Program-made: the position numbers and the translations under genes
Shown: positions 7,988 to 16,704 of the stretch, in pieces
How positions within the stretch are numbered: position 1 is the first letter of the stretch
How the letters are laid out: the number at the start of each line of letters is the position of its first letter
Assembly: GCA_020055655.1 (NCBI GenBank)
Contig: JAIPUR010000005.1
Coordinates: 62,001-126,000 of the forward strand
Source of the DNA: Methanosarcinaceae archaeon
GTDB lineage: Archaea; Halobacteriota; Methanosarcinia; Methanosarcinales; Methanosarcinaceae
Direction of reading: 5' to 3'
DNA: 64,000 bases
Notes under the pieces: generated by a model
What the model was told of the DNA's origin: nothing
The model's database searches: none
What the model saw: the letters and a program-made list of their open reading frames with translations, nothing else

Positions 7988-8194
7988 ATGAGAGTAAAAC
8001 TCTATGCAACCGTGAGCAAGAATAGGACCGCCGTACTTCACCGGCTGATGAAAGAGCAGGATCATAACAAGAGCTATTCTGTGGACTTCATTGCATAGTA
8101 TTATTCGAAGATGAAGAAAGATCTGAGGGAGAAGCAGGTGGAAGATACTGCAGAGCTGGTAATCGAGAAGCTGAAGTTGAAGAAGTTGGTGTAG
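7988..8194 (+). pseudogene. Small provirus-associated ORF with an in-frame TAG
   Basis: ATG 7988 opens MRVKLYATVSKNRTAVLHRL and stops at TAG 8096-8098 after 36 codons. The same frame continues for 31 more codons (YYSKMKKDLREKQVEDTAEL and a Lys/Glu-rich end) to a second TAG at 8192. The charged, helical continuation looks protein-like. In pyrrolysine-using methanogens a TAG could be read through, but decay of a provirus gene is the simpler explanation. Confidence 0.3.
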
Positions 8195-8307
8195 AGGTTC
8201 AGATTAGATGCTTTGCACTTTAATTAATTGTAGTAATGGATTCTCTTTTTGACCTTCGTGAAGATTACGGAGGGAACAGAAGTAAATAAATTGATTATTT
8301 AATCTAT

Positions 8308-9357
8308 TTAAATAATATGCGTTGCAGATGCCTTGAAAGTCAGATAGACCCATGATCCAACATAAAGACCCATATCATCATAGGCTCTTTTTGTAAGCAC
8401 TACCCTGAAGGGAATTACAGCATCTATCACCAGATTTACAGTTGCCCTCATTCTCGTGATTTCAGTAAGGACACCACTAAAAGAATTCTGGGCACTTGAA
8501 TGAATAGGGTCTTTTGATATCAGGATGTCCTCCGGCCTGATAGAAACACTCACATTCCCTGATTTCAACGCGTTTGAAATTATAATAAGTCCATTGATCA
8601 ATATCTCTGACTGATCATCCTTGATAACCGAAGTTCCATGGAAAAGATTCTCAACACCAACAAAACTAGCAACAAAAGCCGAGTTCGGTTTCCTGAATAC
8701 CTCATCAGGAGTGCCTACCTGATGGATCTTACCGCCATGCATGATGGCTATTCTGTCAGCAAGAGCAAAGGCTCCTTCAAAACTATGAGTTACATGGATA
8801 GTGGTTGTCTTCTTTAACTGGTGTATCCTGAGTAGCTCCTGCCTCAGACGTGCTTTTGTTCCGGGATCAAGGGCATACAGTGGTTCATCCAGCAGAAGAA
8901 GGTCGGGCTCTGTTATTATTGCTCGTGCTATTGCAGTTCTTTGTTTTTCACCGCCACTCAATGTTGAAGGATATCTGTCAAGCAGATGAGATATTCCAAG
9001 AAATTCAGCCGTTTTTTCAACCTTGTCCTCAATTACAGACTTCTCATATCCCTTATACTTAAGTCCGAATCCGATATTATCTCTGATATTCATATTTGGA
9101 AACAGCATGAAATCCTGATAGACAACACTTATGTTCCTGTCTTTTGGAAGAAGATCAGTTACATTATGCCTGTTTATCAATATAGAACCCATATCCGGCC
9201 TGTATATGCCTGCAATTGACTCCAGAAGGATTGTCTTACCGGAACCTGTAGGCCCAAGTATACAGAAATATTCTCCTTCTTTTACAAACAGGTTTATTCT
9301 TTTGAGTTCGAACTCTCCGATTTCTATTAAAAGATCACTTACTTCTATCATATTCAT
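8308..9357 (-). CDS. modC: Molybdate/tungstate ABC transporter, ATP-binding protein
   Basis: 349 residues with a full ABC ATPase: Walker A GPTGSGKT (about 34-41), Q-loop VVYQDFMLF, signature LSGGEKQR (about 135), Walker B LLLLDEPLYALD and switch His in IHVTHSFEGAF. The C-terminal 120 residues (IRPEDILIS and onward) form the TOBE-type domain usual for ModC/WtpC, which binds oxyanion for feedback. It is the third gene of the modA-modB-modC operon, 20 nt after the permease. Whether Mo or W is preferred cannot be read from sequence. Confidence 0.85.
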   Translation of the reverse strand: MNMIEVSDLLIEIGEFELKRINLFVKEGEYFCILGPTGSGKTILLESIAGIYRPDMGSILINRHNVTDLLPKDRNISVVYQDFMLFPNMNIRDNIGFGLKYKGYEKSVIEDKVEKTAEFLGISHLLDRYPSTLSGGEKQRTAIARAIITEPDLLLLDEPLYALDPGTKARLRQELLRIHQLKKTTTIHVTHSFEGAFALADRIAIMHGGKIHQVGTPDEVFRKPNSAFVASFVGVENLFHGTSVIKDDQSEILINGLIIISNALKSGNVSVSIRPEDILISKDPIHSSAQNSFSGVLTEITRMRATVNLVIDAVIPFRVVLTKRAYDDMGLYVGSWVYLTFKASATHII

Positions 9358-9377
9358 CTTTCAGCAAACTACACCGC

Positions 9378-10175
9378 CTAACAGAGCTTTGCCACCCCTC
9401 CCTTGCGTTCAAATAAGTATAATGTAATACCAGAAATCAATATCAATATGCTTGCAGCTGCAATTGCAAGGTCAAGTTCCCCGGAAGATATGTTCAGGTA
9501 AAGTGCTATAGGCAGTGTCTCAGTCTTCATTCTTGTAGCCCCTGCAAGCATCAGCACTGCACCGAACTCTCCCATTCCTCTTGACCAGGTTATAACAGAT
9601 CCTGCTAACATTCCGTTCTTTGAAAGAGGAAGGGTTGTCCTGAAAAAAGCCTGAAAAGGTGTGCAACCAAGCGTCTGTGCCACATGCTCATACCTTGGAT
9701 TAATGCCTTCAAAGGTTGAACGCATTATCCTGAGCATCAGGGAGACATTCACTGCAAACTGCGCCATGATTATTCCAGGTACTGTGAATACAAACTTAAG
9801 ACCCGCATCTGCCAAGTAACTTCCAAATGAAGTTGTACCGAATATCAGTAGCAGACCAAGACCTGCAACTATTGGTGGTAATGCCATTGGCAGGTCAAGA
9901 AGTGTGTTGATGATAGCCTTTCCATGGAAATCATATCTTGCAAGAGAATATGAAACTGGGATTGTTATCAGTATGCACATAAAAGTTGATATCACCGATG
10001 TCAGTAAGCTGAGATGTATTGCAAATTGTATCTCTGGGGAAATTATGTTTGCGATAAGACTTAGCGGATCTGCGTGGGTGACTATTTCAAATATTAGAGT
10101 AAAAATAAAAAGAGAAAGCAGGAGCATAAGAATAATATTTGCATACTTGAATCCATTTCTTTGCATTAAATACAC
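9378..10175 (-). CDS. modB: Molybdate/tungstate ABC transporter permease
   Basis: 265 residues with six predicted membrane helices and the EAA-type cytoplasmic loop (HVAQTLGCTPFQAFFRTTLP) that docks to the ATPase. It resembles the ModB/WtpB/CysW permeases. It lies 45 nt downstream of the binding-protein gene and 20 nt upstream of the ATPase gene, so the three form one uptake system for an oxyanion, most likely molybdate or tungstate, needed for the pterin cofactor of formylmethanofuran dehydrogenase. Confidence 0.82.
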   Translation of the reverse strand: MYLMQRNGFKYANIILMLLLSLFIFTLIFEIVTHADPLSLIANIISPEIQFAIHLSLLTSVISTFMCILITIPVSYSLARYDFHGKAIINTLLDLPMALPPIVAGLGLLLIFGTTSFGSYLADAGLKFVFTVPGIIMAQFAVNVSLMLRIMRSTFEGINPRYEHVAQTLGCTPFQAFFRTTLPLSKNGMLAGSVITWSRGMGEFGAVLMLAGATRMKTETLPIALYLNISSGELDLAIAAASILILISGITLYLFERKGGVAKLC

Positions 10176-10220
10176 CTGCTTCGTATTTGTTGTTTTCCAA
10201 GTTATTCCATCAAAGCTTAT

Positions 10221-11075
10221 TTATACCTCTAAAGAGGCATACTTCTCATCTGGATAAAGTATAAATCCATATCCTTCAAAGACGCTGTGACCTTCATCTG
10301 AAACAACAAAGTCTATAAATTCAGCAGCAAATTCCGAGTTTTCAGATGTTTTCAGAGTTGCTATTGGAACAATCTTTATGATATTCTCATCCTCTGAGAT
10401 CTTTATCATATTCACTTCGTCATTGTCCCTCACAAGGTCTTTCCATACAATGGAAGCATCTGCCTGATTAAGCGAAATATATGTGATAAGTTCGTTGACC
10501 GTTGCACCTTTTGCAACGACATTCGCTTCAACCAGACCATCTATTCCCTTATTAGTAAACATTTTATTAGTGATTATGCCGATAGGTGCTGCTTTCGGGT
10601 CTCCCAGTACTACACTAACGTCATCATTTGCAAAATCATCAAGACTATCGATATTTGCCGGATTATCAGGTGGAGTGATAATTACAGGAACGTGGTATAC
10701 AACCTTACTGAAATTATCAACAAATCCTTTTTCTGCTGCTACCTCAAAGTAATAGGTTGCACCCGGCATGTATACATCTCCTTCTCCTGAAAGTTCTATT
10801 TGTGTCAGGAGTGTATTGGCACCTGCATAATTATACTGTACAGGAATACCATATTCCTCTTCGAACAGAACTCCAATTTCATCCATTGGTCCACGTATTC
10901 CGGCACCGCAGTAAATCAAGAGTGGTTCTTCACTGACCTGCTCATCTAAGCTATCTGAGTCTGTAACTGCTGTATCCGGGTCAGCTGTGGAATTACTGGT
11001 AGAATCAATACAGCCCAGGAACAGAACACAGGAAATCAATAATGAGAATACTATAACATGTATTTTATTAACCAT
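10221..11075 (-). CDS. modA: Molybdate-type substrate-binding lipoprotein
   Basis: 284 residues. The N-terminus is a signal ending in LFLGC, a lipobox, followed by an acidic Ser/Thr linker. The mature part begins LLIYCGAGIRGPMDEIGVLF and contains QIELSGEGDVYMPG and KAAPIGIITNK, typical of ModA-like periplasmic-binding folds of family 1 that bind tetrahedral oxyanions. GGAGAGG lies 5 nt before the ATG. The upstream region carries two palindromic operators (11109-11130 and 11158-11179). Thiosulfate or another anion is a less likely ligand; the modD gene nearby supports molybdate. Confidence 0.82.
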   Translation of the reverse strand: MVNKIHVIVFSLLISCVLFLGCIDSTSNSTADPDTAVTDSDSLDEQVSEEPLLIYCGAGIRGPMDEIGVLFEEEYGIPVQYNYAGANTLLTQIELSGEGDVYMPGATYYFEVAAEKGFVDNFSKVVYHVPVIITPPDNPANIDSLDDFANDDVSVVLGDPKAAPIGIITNKMFTNKGIDGLVEANVVAKGATVNELITYISLNQADASIVWKDLVRDNDEVNMIKISEDENIIKIVPIATLKTSENSEFAAEFIDFVVSDEGHSVFEGYGFILYPDEKYASLEV

Positions 11076-11108
11076 CCAATCCTCTCCTAAACAATAGGCA
11101 GAATGGAT

Positions 11109-11130
11109 GTTATGCTTTATTTAGCACAAC
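11109..11130. promoter_or_regulatory. Imperfect palindromic operator upstream of modA
   Basis: A 22-bp imperfect palindrome with half-sites GTTATGCTTTA and TTTAGCACAAC, starting 34 bp upstream of the modA start codon. It is a diverged copy of the perfect palindrome at 11158-11179; the starts are 49 bp apart. A ModE-like or TunR-like repressor is the natural candidate ligand. The regulator itself is not in the window. Confidence 0.6.
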
Positions 11131-11157
11131 ATCATTTGAAGTAGTTGCGTTCGAAGT

Positions 11158-11179
11158 GTTATGTTTAATTAAACATAAC
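11158..11179. promoter_or_regulatory. Perfect 22-bp palindromic operator upstream of modA
   Basis: A perfect 22-bp palindrome with half-site GTTATGTTTAA, 83 bp upstream of modA. Repetition of the same half-site pattern at 11109-11130 argues for specific protein binding. It resembles the inverted GTTAT/ATAAC half-sites of ModE boxes; that assignment is inference. Confidence 0.65.
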
Positions 11180-11605
11180 GCCATAATCATACTATGTGTA
11201 GTATAAATACATTTCTAAATAGTTCCAAAATATAACAGGGGATGCTGAATGATATCACCATCTGGAAGGTATAGGCATATAGAGATAATCTAAATCCCAT
11301 GAATTCAGCAGGATAACAGAAGAATAATATGCAACAAACACGAGTTCCACAACTGTTGTAATCTACACTTATCATAAGAAGGCAGTTGCAGAATCTTTCA
11401 ATGAATATGGGCACTTAAATATTTATTTCAAATAAGGAAAAAATAAAGATTTGTATCATCCACTGTGGAAATTAATATTGTATTGAAGTCAATTTCAACA
11501 GAAGTTAAAAACCTATTTATAGACCCTATCAATATTTTCAATTCAAATCACAGAAGTCAATACTATAAAAATTAGCTGTATTGACATTTTATAAAAGGTG
11601 ACAGG
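11180..11605. other. Divergent promoter region between modA and modD
   Basis: No supported gene. The AT-rich stretch includes TATA-like tracts (about 11515-11522 and 11585-11595) that may serve modD. The open frame on the − strand here has no ribosome site and an implausible composition. Confidence 0.45.
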
Positions 11606-12397
11606 ATGATAGAACAATTTGAACACTATTTACTGGAAGATTGTCCCTATGGGGATGAGACCACTGAACTCCTTCAGATCAAAGGAAAAGGGACTCTTAG
11701 GATTATGTCAAGAGATGCCGGTATTGCGGCTTGTACAGACGACCTTACAGAATTCTATGAAAAAAATAAACTGAAAGTTACTTCATTTCTGGATAATGGG
11801 GAAAGGTTTGAAAAAAATTCCATACTATTTGAAGCAGAAGGTGACCTGAGAAAAATATTCAAATTGTGGAGGATATCACAGACATTCCTTTCCATGACCT
11901 GTGCCATTGCTACAAAAACAAAAGAGATTGTAGATCTTGCAAAGGCTGTTAATCCGGATGTCAAGATTGCCACTAGCAGAAAGACACATCCCGGATTTCG
12001 CAAATATGAATTGAAGGCCGTTAAGATAGGTGGTGGTGATCATCACCGGAATTCCCTTAGCGATTCGATACTTATAACACAAAATCACTTCAATGTGGTT
12101 GGTTCCTTCGGAAAGCGCAATTCTATGAGAAAGATTGAAATTGAGCCAAGAACTAGGGAAGAAGTTTTTGAATACGCAGCAATTGCAGACGTACTGCTCC
12201 TTGACCACTACACACCCAAGGAATTAAAGGAAGTAGCACCTAAGATTCGAGAAATCAATCCCAAAGTTGAGATCGCAGTTGGTGGCATCGAATTTAAGGA
12301 TATACCACAATATGCAGCAACTGTTGATATAGTTGTAACTACTGCACCATATTATGCAAAACCTTTTGATCTCACAACAAAAATAGATCGACTCTAA
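11606..12397 (+). CDS. modD: ModD, quinolinate phosphoribosyltransferase-like protein
   Basis: 263 residues related to nicotinate-nucleotide pyrophosphorylase (NadC), with the ModD-type features EDCPYGDETT at the N-terminus and SRKTHPGFRKYELKAVKIGG followed by HHRNSLSDSILITQNH in the centre, which form the phosphoribosyl-binding barrel. GVDIVVTT-like and VAVGGIEF strands close the barrel. ModD is usually encoded with molybdate transporters; its substrate is unknown. Here it is divergent from modABC, separated by the operator region. AAAAGGTGACAGG provides the ribosome site. It looks intact. Confidence 0.85.
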   Translation: MIEQFEHYLLEDCPYGDETTELLQIKGKGTLRIMSRDAGIAACTDDLTEFYEKNKLKVTSFLDNGERFEKNSILFEAEGDLRKIFKLWRISQTFLSMTCAIATKTKEIVDLAKAVNPDVKIATSRKTHPGFRKYELKAVKIGGGDHHRNSLSDSILITQNHFNVVGSFGKRNSMRKIEIEPRTREEVFEYAAIADVLLLDHYTPKELKEVAPKIREINPKVEIAVGGIEFKDIPQYAATVDIVVTTAPYYAKPFDLTTKIDRL

Positions 12398-12929
12398 TGA
12401 ATAGACAGCTGGGAACAGGATGTATAGATTGGAACTACCCGTTCCCAGAATCCTTCTTAGTTCTCCAAAATTTCCCTAACATGAGCATTAAGAGTGAATG
12501 GTCCATACGTTTCAGAATTTATCTTCAAGAAAGTTATAGAGAAATAATTTTGATTCTTTACATCTATAACTTTATTTTTAATATCCGACGCAAACAAGAT
12601 ATTACTCAACCTATGTAATTGATATAATAATCTATTTTATTAGCCATGGATGTTCTTTACATCAAATCATCAATTTAATATCAATGTTTTCTTTCTTCTT
12701 TAACGACCCAAGTTAAAAAAATTATCTTCTCGTGATTATTTTCATCTGAGAGTCTAGCTTGGTGTTGAAACACCCCCTTTGCTCACGGAGACTTTGCTTC
12801 ACATAATACAAATGCTGCCTGCCCGGACATTACATGTCCAATTCATTTTTCATCGGATGAATTGGAAGCCATGCTGTAATTTAAGGAGGTGACATAACCA
12901 ATCTAACTCGAAGCATTCCGTTTTTGCCT
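12398..12929. other. Gene-poor stretch with one strong hairpin
   Basis: No convincing gene. A 9-bp perfect stem, CCAATTCAT (12838-12846) with ATGAATTGG (12857-12865), has a 10-nt loop and is followed by AAGGAGGTGACATAACC, a ribosome-site-like sequence with no start codon behind it. This may be the remains of the 5' end of a lost gene of the element integrated at tRNA-Ser. Confidence 0.4.
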
Positions 12930-13290
12930 TTAAAGATTTCGTAGTGACCCATGCAGTAATGTCTGATCATTGTCATTTTTCATACATTTAAAGAACCTTT
13001 TCAAGATACCAGGATAATCTCGTTTGGTCCAAACACTACGATCAGACCTTTCCAAGTCACCTACCAGTTTATAGACATCTGTTTTGGTAATTTCCGGGAA
13101 AGGTTTATTGAACCACTTTGAAAGATCATGGATAGAACTAGGATCTTTCAAAACACGAGCATTTGATATGCCTTTTGCATAGCACATTTACAAACTCAAA
13201 GATAAGCTCTTTGTTCTTTTCAGAATAAGGAGAATTCAAAATAAGATTTTCAGCATTAGCAATCTTCTTGTTATAATCTTATAATTCCAT
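12930..13290 (-). pseudogene. Tyrosine integrase, N-terminal remnant
   Basis: From ATG 13290 the frame reads MEL, an in-frame TAA, then DYNKKIANAENLILNSPYSE and NKELIFEFVN. A one-base shift near 13190 leads into MCYAKGISNARVLKDPSSIH and onward to 12930. This is the SAM-like core-binding domain of an archaeal XerA-type or viral integrase. The catalytic R-H-R-Y domain is missing. The remnant starts 73 bp beyond the 3' end of tRNA-Ser, the classical position for an integrase that entered that tRNA gene. Confidence 0.75.
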
Positions 13291-13362
13291 GAGTCACACT
13301 TCCATGTATAACAAGCTTTTGTAAGAACGGTGAAAGTGTGGGGCTCTGAACATCGAGTATAA

Positions 13363-13448
13363 CGCTGAGGAAGAGATTCGAACTCTTGCAGCGCGTTAGC
13401 ACTACCGGTTTTCAAGACCGGCGCCGTAGTCCACTTGGCTACCTCAGC
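13363..13448 (-). tRNA. tRNA-Ser(UGA)
   Basis: On the − strand the acceptor GCTGAGG (13448-13442) pairs with CCTCAGC (13370-13364), and the discriminator is G. The anticodon stem CCGGT/ACCGG encloses CTTGAAA with anticodon TGA (13414-13412 read in reverse). A long variable arm (GCTAACGCGC region) and the T loop TTCGAAT are present. CCA is not encoded. The long variable arm and anticodon identify a class II serine tRNA. It is intact. Confidence 0.97.
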
Positions 13449-13549
13449 ATATTGAATGATATCTCAACAGCGGTTTAGAATATAAGCCTTTTGATTAAAA
13501 GGGCATTGAATGAATTCTTACTTAAAAAGGAAGTAATGAAGGAAGAGGA

Positions 13550-14302
13550 TTATCCCTCTGCCTCTTCTGTAGCTTCATCTTCAGCAGGTGCTTCTTCTGC
13601 CTCAGGTGTCTCTGGTGGTACGTATGGGTACTTCTCTACATACTCAAGGTTTGGTATGCCAAGCTTTGCAATAAGCTCTGTAGCGATAGTTCCCTTGGAC
13701 ATGAGCCATCTCTGGTTGAAGGTAAGCTCTATTGGTGCAACAACTCTGATAACTTCATCAGTGACCTCTACCTCAACATCCCTGAGTCCGGTGTAGAGTG
13801 CGATAAGGCCCTGTGCCTTTGCAAGAGTATCTTCGATCTTTTCCTCGATGGTATATTCGTACTCGACATCCTTGCCTGCAAGAGCGTGGTTGAAGTCTAC
13901 ACGAATTCTGCGGCCAAGAGCCTGGGAGATCACACCTCTCTTTCCATTGTACTCAATAGGCATGCCGGTGTATGGTCTCTGGTCACCGAGCTGTTCCTTT
14001 AATTTTGTTATGGAAATGGTTTCCACAAGTGATGGGTCGTGTGCACCAAATGCCTTCTCAGGAGGAATTGTGAGAGTTCCTGTGTAACCTACTTCCTTGC
14101 CCTCAAAATCTTCATCAAGACCAGCAATGGTGTGGCCTGAACCTACAACAACGATATCTCCACCGTATAATCCACGGGGATTGTAAACGCCATTGTCTTT
14201 TGCAAGCTGCTCGTCGGTTGTATCAAAGATCTGTCCTTCATTGACTTTACCGGTATAATTGACTTTTATGAAATCTCCATTTTCGATTGCCAAATTGATC
14301 AA
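13550..14302 (-). CDS. FKBP-type peptidyl-prolyl isomerase (SlyD-like)
   Basis: 250 residues. The N-terminal 150 form an FKBP domain with the inserted IF flap: GDFIKVNYTGKVNEGQIFDT, then GSGHTIAGLDEDFEGKEVG and PPEKAFGAHDPSLVE. The C-terminal domain (about 165-225) is the archaeal extension, and an acidic Glu/Ala tail ends the protein. It catalyses prolyl isomerisation and acts as a folding helper in the cytoplasm. The start codon is TTG at 14302, or a second in-frame TTG three codons later; the ribosome site is weak in both cases. Confidence 0.9.
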   Translation of the reverse strand: MINLAIENGDFIKVNYTGKVNEGQIFDTTDEQLAKDNGVYNPRGLYGGDIVVVGSGHTIAGLDEDFEGKEVGYTGTLTIPPEKAFGAHDPSLVETISITKLKEQLGDQRPYTGMPIEYNGKRGVISQALGRRIRVDFNHALAGKDVEYEYTIEEKIEDTLAKAQGLIALYTGLRDVEVEVTDEVIRVVAPIELTFNQRWLMSKGTIATELIAKLGIPNLEYVEKYPYVPPETPEAEEAPAEDEATEEAEG

Positions 14303-14498
14303 CTCAATTAATTTATTACGAATAAATAGTGAATAGAATTACCTGCACGCTATACTCATATTTCTTTAAGAACCTTTTGCCAGTGAAAATAAGCTAAAGA
14401 GAATCAAAAGCATTGTTTACAAGAAGAAATGCATTCAAAAAGCAGATAGATAAGTAGTTAGATATATCTAATAAAAATGTGTTTGGAATAAACAGAAA

Positions 14499-15689
14499 AT
14501 GAGACCTGAAGATTCATACGATATAATAGTTGTAGGCGCCGGACCTGCAGGCTCCACAGCAGCAATGTATGCAGCAGAGAGGGGAAGATCCGTACTCTTA
14601 GTTGACAGGAAAAAGGACCTGGGAGTACCGCTCCAATGTGGTGGCTTCCTGCCACACTATGAAACCCTTGAGGAACTTGTTCCAAGAGCAGAATTGCCTT
14701 TTACACTTGAAGAAATACCAAAAAGCTGTATCCACACATCAACATCATATCAACGCTTCATAGCACCAAATGGCGTATCAAAAGGATTCCATGTAAACGC
14801 CCATGCTATTGACAGAAGACGGTTTGATAAACATCTTGCACAAATGGCAGCAAAAGCTGGTGCACAACTTCTTATCGCTACGAATGTAACCGAGGTAAAC
14901 GGCACAGAACTTATCCTTGATGGCGCTTTTGGCGAATACATTGTCAAAGCTAAGGTAATAATCGGAGCTGATGGTCCAAATTCCATAGTAGGAAAAGCCA
15001 ATAACATGATTAGAAGTGATGATCCCATGGGAACGGGAACAGCATTCGAATATGAACTTAGCGGGGTAGACGTAGATAAAGAAGCCGTTGAGATGTATTT
15101 CGGTACAGAGTATGTTCCCGGAGGATATGCATGGATTATATCCCAGGGAGGAGATACGGCAAACATCGGAGTCGGCATACGTGAAGCAATGTTCGAAGAA
15201 CACATGGGTGCCCGGGATTACCTTGACAGATTCCTCTATGAACACCCTATTGCCAGCAAAAAATTAGAAGGTGCATCTATCACATCAATAGTAGCGGGAA
15301 TTGTACCGGTTGGCGGTGCACCAAAGGTCACTGCCACAAAGGATACAATTATAGCAGGAGATGCAGCAGGGCATATTATCGCAACCAATGGAGGAGGAAT
15401 TTCCACAGCAATGGTCGGCGGCAAAATCGCTGCTGAAAGCGCTTCTGATCACCTTGATGGAAAATGTGACCTTATGGTATACGAAAACCGATGGCGAGAA
15501 CAGATGGGGCTGGAAATTAAAACCGCAGTCTATGTCAGAAAGCTCATGGATAAGCTCATGCTCTCAGACAAACTTATGTCAACTGCAATAAAAATGATAT
15601 CATCCGAGCATATGAAATCCATTCAGTGTGGACAGTTGCCAGATGTTGTCAGAAAATCACTCCTTAAGATGAATCTAGGTTTGAACTAA
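14499..15689 (+). CDS. Digeranylgeranylglycerophospholipid reductase family protein
   Basis: 396 residues of the geranylgeranyl reductase flavoprotein family. The Rossmann FAD motif VVGAGPAGSTAAMYAAERG is at 11-29, the PLQCGGF motif around 46 and the second FAD motif GDAAGHIIATNGGGI around 288. These enzymes saturate the isoprenoid chains of archaeal membrane lipids. The next gene starts one base after its stop, indicating co-transcription. It looks complete for the family (about 390-410 residues). Confidence 0.9.
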   Translation: MRPEDSYDIIVVGAGPAGSTAAMYAAERGRSVLLVDRKKDLGVPLQCGGFLPHYETLEELVPRAELPFTLEEIPKSCIHTSTSYQRFIAPNGVSKGFHVNAHAIDRRRFDKHLAQMAAKAGAQLLIATNVTEVNGTELILDGAFGEYIVKAKVIIGADGPNSIVGKANNMIRSDDPMGTGTAFEYELSGVDVDKEAVEMYFGTEYVPGGYAWIISQGGDTANIGVGIREAMFEEHMGARDYLDRFLYEHPIASKKLEGASITSIVAGIVPVGGAPKVTATKDTIIAGDAAGHIIATNGGGISTAMVGGKIAAESASDHLDGKCDLMVYENRWREQMGLEIKTAVYVRKLMDKLMLSDKLMSTAIKMISSEHMKSIQCGQLPDVVRKSLLKMNLGLN

Positions 15690-15690
15690 A

Positions 15691-16041
15691 ATGTATGTTT
15701 TTGTCTACGGTTCACTGAAAAAAGGATTTTTCAATCACCAAGTGATCGAAAATTCAAAGTTCATTTGCAAAACGCATACAAAAGAATGCTACAAAATGCT
15801 TGACCTACAAAGTTTCCCAGGAGTCACTAAAGAGGAAAAGCTATCAGTGATCCATGGTGAAGTATATAATGTTGATAACATCACACTGGAACTACTTGAT
15901 AAGTTTGAAGGAAACTGGTACCTGCGGGAAGCTGTAGAACTGGATGCAGGATTTTCAGCGCAGATGTATTTCCTGAAGCTTCTACCTGAAAATTTAAATT
16001 ATCACCAAACTGTAGATACAGGTATCTGGACAGAAAAATAG
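15691..16041 (+). CDS. Gamma-glutamylcyclotransferase-like (AIG2/GGCT) protein
   Basis: 116 residues with the family start MYVFVYGSLKKGFFNHQVI (the YGSL phosphate-like binding loop) and a central LDKFEGNWYLREAVEL with the conserved Glu of the active site. The fold is a small beta-barrel that cyclises gamma-glutamyl-amine compounds in some relatives. The substrate here is unknown. It starts one base after the reductase stop and precedes a radical SAM gene. Confidence 0.85.
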   Translation: MYVFVYGSLKKGFFNHQVIENSKFICKTHTKECYKMLDLQSFPGVTKEEKLSVIHGEVYNVDNITLELLDKFEGNWYLREAVELDAGFSAQMYFLKLLPENLNYHQTVDTGIWTEK

Positions 16042-16082
16042 TAATACAGCTCTTTCAAAATACAAGGAAAATGGAGATTAAT

Positions 16083-16703
16083 ATGTCTGAAACCAATACT
16101 GGTATTGACATGTTTCATGGAACTATATCTTATGAAGCACATGGGAACCTCTACCTCAACATTACCAACCAGTGCAGTGCTAATTGCACTTTTTGTCTGC
16201 GGGATTATTCAGACGGAGTCTACGGTTACAACCTCCGTTTATCCAGAGAACCTACAGAAGAAGAAATTATTAGAGAATTAGAAAATAAAGACCTTTCAAA
16301 ATACAAGGAAATCGTTTTTACAGGGTTTGGAGAACCTACATGCAGATTCAAGATCGTCCTAGGTGTGACCAGATGGCTGCATAAAAAGAATTGTCGTGTC
16401 AGACTGGATACCAATGGCCATGCAAAGCTCATGTTCCCAGAAATGAATGTTGTTCAAGAATTAAAAAGTGCAGGCCTTGAATCCGTATCTGTAAGCCTTA
16501 ATGCAGAATCAAAGCAAAAATATAATGCCCTCTGTAAGCCTGCATATGAAAATGCATATGAATCAGTCCTTGAGTTTACAAAAAAAGCTGTTGAGCTTGG
16601 AATCAGAACTCAGATGACAGTTGTAGGCAGTCTACCTGGAATAGATATAAAAGCATGTGAAAAGATAGCTACCGATATGGGAGCCACTTTTCGGGTAAGA
16701 TAG
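16083..16703 (+). CDS. TatD-associated radical SAM protein
   Basis: About 206 residues. ATG 16083 is preferred because GGAG lies 6 nt upstream; ATG 16071 is also possible. The 4Fe-4S site is CSANCTFC (CxxxCxxC), and the SAM-binding GFGEP motif follows in IVFTGFGEPTCRFK. The sequence fits the short radical SAM family linked to TatD nucleases. The reaction is unknown. Its 3' end abuts engB on the opposite strand (convergent, one base apart). Confidence 0.85.
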   Translation: MSETNTGIDMFHGTISYEAHGNLYLNITNQCSANCTFCLRDYSDGVYGYNLRLSREPTEEEIIRELENKDLSKYKEIVFTGFGEPTCRFKIVLGVTRWLHKKNCRVRLDTNGHAKLMFPEMNVVQELKSAGLESVSVSLNAESKQKYNALCKPAYENAYESVLEFTKKAVELGIRTQMTVVGSLPGIDIKACEKIATDMGATFRVR

Positions 16704-16704
16704 A

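Noticed and set aside
11187-11414. 75-codon frame on the − strand in the modA-modD gap
   Set aside because: No ribosome site, an unusual Cys/Phe-rich composition and no homology recognised; it overlaps the likely modD promoter region.
12397-12618. 73-codon frame directly after modD
   Set aside because: No ribosome site, and the product is not protein-like; it is probably non-coding.
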